From Lachnospiraceae bacterium UBA3762 (GTDB lineage: Bacteria > Bacillota > Clostridia > Lachnospirales > Lachnospiraceae), in the NCBI GenBank assembly GCA_002371615.1, contig DFGA01000013.1:1-8415 (forward strand): 8,415 nucleotides of DNA. Reading direction: 5' to 3'. The position numbers were made by a program, and so were the translations under genes. This document shows, in pieces, positions 5,920 to 8,415 of this stretch (its first letter is position 1; each line of letters starts with the position of its first letter). Under the pieces are notes generated by a model, which worked only from the letters and a program-made list of their open reading frames with translations, searched no databases and was not told where the DNA came from.

Positions 5920-8319
5920 ATGGAGAATAAAAAAGCCGATCCCATTTTAATGATCTTTGCAGCCGTTGCATTAATTGCAACGGCTTATGTGCTGTACATG
6001 ACTGTTTTCGAGCAGATTATCAGCCAGAATCAGGGATATTTCTATGCGGTTGTTTTCGGCTTTATTCTTCTTGTTCTGTTCCTTCTGTGCAATCTCTTTA
6101 CGAAACTTATCGCAATATCAGCCGGAGAGCAGCATACTCCATACAGAAAACTTATTGTCATAATTGCTCTTGTTGTTCTTGCCGTCCTGTTTCTTGTTGT
6201 CAGAATGAAATACAGTACCATGCTGTATGCAGGAGATTCATACAACTACAGAGGTGCTATAGGACTTATCGACGGGACATATTCACAGAGCAGGGATGTG
6301 GTTGATGACGCGCTTGCTAATCCCGCTCACTTCTTATATTCATTATTATTGTCTGTTGTATTCAGAATTACCGAGCCCGGATCAGGCCCTATATTGTGGG
6401 CAAATGCCCTGTTTATTGTAGTTTGCGGCTTTTTGACATACAGGATAGTCCGTAAATTTACAAACCAGATGTGCGGCCTGTTTGCGGCTGCTTTATCAGT
6501 TATTATTCCGTCTCAGACTTTTGCGGTTTACTCTTTTACATCCGAGCCCATGGTTGCTGCAATATTCCTCGGGGCTGTATTATCGCTTATTTCACTGTTT
6601 TCATACAATAAAAGAGTCAGGGAGATGTATGATGCCGGTGAATATGTCGAAGATAAGAAGGATTATGCAGGACTTGTATATACGATTCTCGGGTCGATTC
6701 TGATAGGACTGCTTATATTTGTAGAGCCGTTTATGATAATACCGATAGGATTAATGGTTCTTGTCGGGTATGTTACCCACAAATCAAAAGCCCTGTCCAT
6801 GCTTGTTGCATTCGCGGTTGGCATTATCCTTATGGTGCTGCTGTGTTTTGTCAAATCTTCTTTTTTGGATGTGGATTTCGGTACGGTCATGACATCCGAA
6901 ATGTCGGCATTTGATCCTGCAATGAATCAGAATACCGGAAATGTATCCGAGTTCTCCGAAGTATTTCATTCGTTTAATGTTGATCTGTCATCGACCAATG
7001 AAAATATAACCGAAAATTACACTTTCCTTTCCGATTCCAGCGGTTCGGGAGCTTATACGGAAATTAGCGCATCCTGGGTTCTTGTGCTCAATCAGATCAT
7101 GTATATGTTTGTCCTGATGATGACAATAAGCTGTATTATTCTGGCTATTAAGGAACAAAAGGATTATGTGGTCGTTATCAGTATTCTGATAATAGGATCG
7201 GTAGTTATGCTTCTGTTTCAACAGAACAGGGCCAATCAAAAATTCCTGTTCGTTTCTGTGTTTATAATAGCCACTGCCACAGGTCTTCATTATCTGTATC
7301 TTGACCACCATCCCGAATTAAAAGTCGGCATTAATGCGCTTGATGCCCTTGAGAAGACAGGGCGCAAGGAGATAGCTACGGCTACGAGATCCAATCTGAA
7401 AAATGCCGCCAAAATGAGCGAAGAAGAATTTGTTAAACGTGCAAAGGCCCTTATATTCGTTGGAAATGATGAAGATCTCTACCGAAAGATCAAGGTGGAA
7501 GAACGTAATAAAGCTACCGGTTATACAGGAAAAAAAGCCGATACATTGGATTCGTTTGACGATTATGATGATGATTTCTTCCTCGATAATGAGGATAATG
7601 TTGACGATTCTGAAGTTAAGGTTACGGCTGTTGCACCTTCAGGCATAAGAGAAACCGTAGGAGATGCTTATAAGCCGAATGCTGAAATGCATGAGAGCGC
7701 GTCGGCAGCATTTAACAATACATCCGTTCCGGCATGGAGAAGACCCGAGAAGTTTGGCGATGAAGAGATGTTTGACGAGGATGATGTCGAACTCGGAATT
7801 GCCCATTCAGCATTCGAAGGAAGAGAGAGCATAATTGCGAGCGCGCCGTTGACGTCGGATGAGCCTGCACCTGTTGTTGAGAAGATAGTTAGGAAGAAGA
7901 AAGTCGAGTCCCAGACCGGTACCGGGAAAGCCAAGAAAGAAAAAGCTGAAAAGGTCAAAAAAGAAAAAGTTAAGAAAGATAAACCCGTTAAGGAAAAGCC
8001 TGTCAAGGAGAAACCGACCAGAGAGAAGCCTGCCAAGACATATTCCGCTGATCCTGCCTCATCAACCATGTCAGGCGGAAGGGCTATAAGAAGGGTCAAA
8101 AATGTCGGAACCGGCGCCTCTACAGAAACCGTCAGTGTTACAAGACCTTCGGAGAAACCTGTTTCCGTCAGACCGTCGGAGCCGATTCCGAATCCGCTGC
8201 CGGTGCCCAAAAAGAAAGAGCATAAACCGATCGACTATGATAATAAGATCCAGAAGACGGATGATGACTGGGATTTCGATTATGATGTCGGCCAGGATGG
8301 GGATGATTGGGATATATAA
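5920..8319 (+). CDS. Polytopic membrane protein, probable GT-C type glycosyltransferase, with long charged cytoplasmic tail
   Basis: The first 460 residues hold about twelve membrane segments, near 8-28, 41-65, 77-96, 157-177, 184-205, 211-228, 250-268, 271-286, 291-311, 386-410, 415-433 and 441-460. Positive residues fit both ends inside. GT-C enzymes, which use lipid-phosphate sugars outside the membrane, have an acidic residue in an early outer loop. Here GDSYNYRGAIGLIDGTY (105-121) puts Asp106 there, followed by NPAHFLYSLL (134-143). A SEP motif at 208-210 and a VEP motif at 268-270 lie at predicted outer ends of helices, as in that family. A second outer loop (312-385) is rich in Ser, Thr and Asn. 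Residues 461-799 form a cytoplasmic tail alternating acidic blocks (546-564, 614-623, 781-799) with a Lys-rich block (656-706). The start has only a weak ribosome site and lies eight bases after yebC. The membrane topology is firm. The enzyme class is inference, and the substrate is unknown; an O-antigen-like or other polytopic protein cannot be excluded. Confidence 0.7.
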   Translation: MENKKADPILMIFAAVALIATAYVLYMTVFEQIISQNQGYFYAVVFGFILLVLFLLCNLFTKLIAISAGEQHTPYRKLIVIIALVVLAVLFLVVRMKYSTMLYAGDSYNYRGAIGLIDGTYSQSRDVVDDALANPAHFLYSLLLSVVFRITEPGSGPILWANALFIVVCGFLTYRIVRKFTNQMCGLFAAALSVIIPSQTFAVYSFTSEPMVAAIFLGAVLSLISLFSYNKRVREMYDAGEYVEDKKDYAGLVYTILGSILIGLLIFVEPFMIIPIGLMVLVGYVTHKSKALSMLVAFAVGIILMVLLCFVKSSFLDVDFGTVMTSEMSAFDPAMNQNTGNVSEFSEVFHSFNVDLSSTNENITENYTFLSDSSGSGAYTEISASWVLVLNQIMYMFVLMMTISCIILAIKEQKDYVVVISILIIGSVVMLLFQQNRANQKFLFVSVFIIATATGLHYLYLDHHPELKVGINALDALEKTGRKEIATATRSNLKNAAKMSEEEFVKRAKALIFVGNDEDLYRKIKVEERNKATGYTGKKADTLDSFDDYDDDFFLDNEDNVDDSEVKVTAVAPSGIRETVGDAYKPNAEMHESASAAFNNTSVPAWRRPEKFGDEEMFDEDDVELGIAHSAFEGRESIIASAPLTSDEPAPVVEKIVRKKKVESQTGTGKAKKEKAEKVKKEKVKKDKPVKEKPVKEKPTREKPAKTYSADPASSTMSGGRAIRRVKNVGTGASTETVSVTRPSEKPVSVRPSEPIPNPLPVPKKKEHKPIDYDNKIQKTDDDWDFDYDVGQDGDDWDI
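5961..5985 (+). other. Perfect 10-bp inverted repeat just inside the membrane protein gene
   Basis: AGCCGTTGCA (5961-5970) and TGCAACGGCT (5976-5985) are exact reverse complements around the loop TTAAT. The hairpin begins 41 bases after the A of the start codon and encodes part of the first membrane helix. No T tract follows, so it is not a normal terminator. Confidence 0.7.
7885..8037 (+). repeat. Lysine-rich low-complexity segment with degenerate KPVKE-type repeats
   Basis: This stretch encodes residues 656-706 of the membrane protein. It runs from RKKKVES through KAKKEKAEKVKKEKVKKDK and ends in four degenerate five-residue units (KPVKE, KPVKE, KPTRE, KPAK) at 7981-8037. The codons for the units differ (aaa/aag, cct/ccg/ccc, gtt/gtc), so the protein repeat is not a recent DNA duplication and the amino-acid pattern has probably been maintained. 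Confidence 0.75.
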
Positions 8320-8415
8320 AGCTGCCGGGCGACAAATTCCCCTTGAAATATTCGACCGGATTTAATATAATTCCAAAGGACGCTCGCGCATTTGGATTCG
8401 ACTTCGTCGAATGGG
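8320..8415. other. Intergenic end of window with a possible hairpin at 8396-8412
   Basis: I see no supported gene here. ATTCGAC (8396-8402) and GTCGAAT (8406-8412) form a perfect 7-bp stem with a three-base loop. It could be a terminator for the membrane protein gene, but the window ends three bases later, so no T tract can be checked. An alternative stem pairs AATTCCAAA (8369-8377) with TTTGGATT (8391-8398) with one bulged base. Confidence 0.35.

Noticed and set aside
7668..8210. Minus-strand 180-codon open frame opposite the membrane protein tail
   Set aside because: It mirrors the low-complexity Lys/Glu/Pro-rich coding of the plus strand, giving Phe/Ser/Leu-rich text with no recognisable domain and no promoter.

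Overview
The window looks like chromosomal DNA of a low-to-moderate GC clostridial Firmicute. A Lachnospiraceae-like host is my best guess, from the short peptide deformylase ending, the Rex repressor, the strong AGGAG ribosome sites and the general style of the unknown genes. All supported genes are on the plus strand. No tRNA, rRNA, CRISPR array, transposase or phage gene is visible.

Layout. Bases 1-228 are the 3' end of a peptide deformylase gene. Bases 229-464 hold no credible gene. They carry a purine-rich 28-bp tandem repeat in which every core contains a Shine-Dalgarno-like AAAAGGAG. Bases 465-914 encode a small charged protein of unknown function. Bases 915-1096 form a long leader with a near-consensus promoter, a terminator-like hairpin and a possible competing hairpin, ahead of citrate synthase (1097-2530). 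Next come a eukaryote-type NADP-dependent isocitrate dehydrogenase (2572-3783), the redox sensor Rex (3783-4406, overlapping by one base) and a coiled-coil protein of unknown function (4408-5097, one base after rex). A second near-consensus promoter at 5104-5132, with a Rex-box-like palindrome at its predicted start site, precedes a YebC/TACO1-family gene (5186-5911) and a large polytopic membrane protein with GT-C glycosyltransferase features and a long charged cytoplasmic tail (5920-8319). The last 96 bases hold no gene that I can support.

How the genes may work together. Citrate synthase and NADP-isocitrate dehydrogenase are two of the three steps from oxaloacetate and acetyl-CoA to 2-oxoglutarate, with aconitase missing from this window. 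In many anaerobes this oxidative half of an incomplete TCA cycle supplies glutamate carbon and NADPH. Rex, which reads the NADH/NAD+ ratio, is joined to the dehydrogenase gene by a stop-start overlap. A plausible Rex operator lies on the next promoter downstream, so Rex may link redox state to the yebC-membrane protein pair as well. That link is inference.

The clearest candidates for something undescribed are the tandem array of ribosome-site-like repeats, the candidate attenuator ahead of citrate synthase, the Rex-like operator at yebC, and a sharp codon-usage change between citrate synthase and isocitrate dehydrogenase. Nothing here is an obvious new defence or mobile system.
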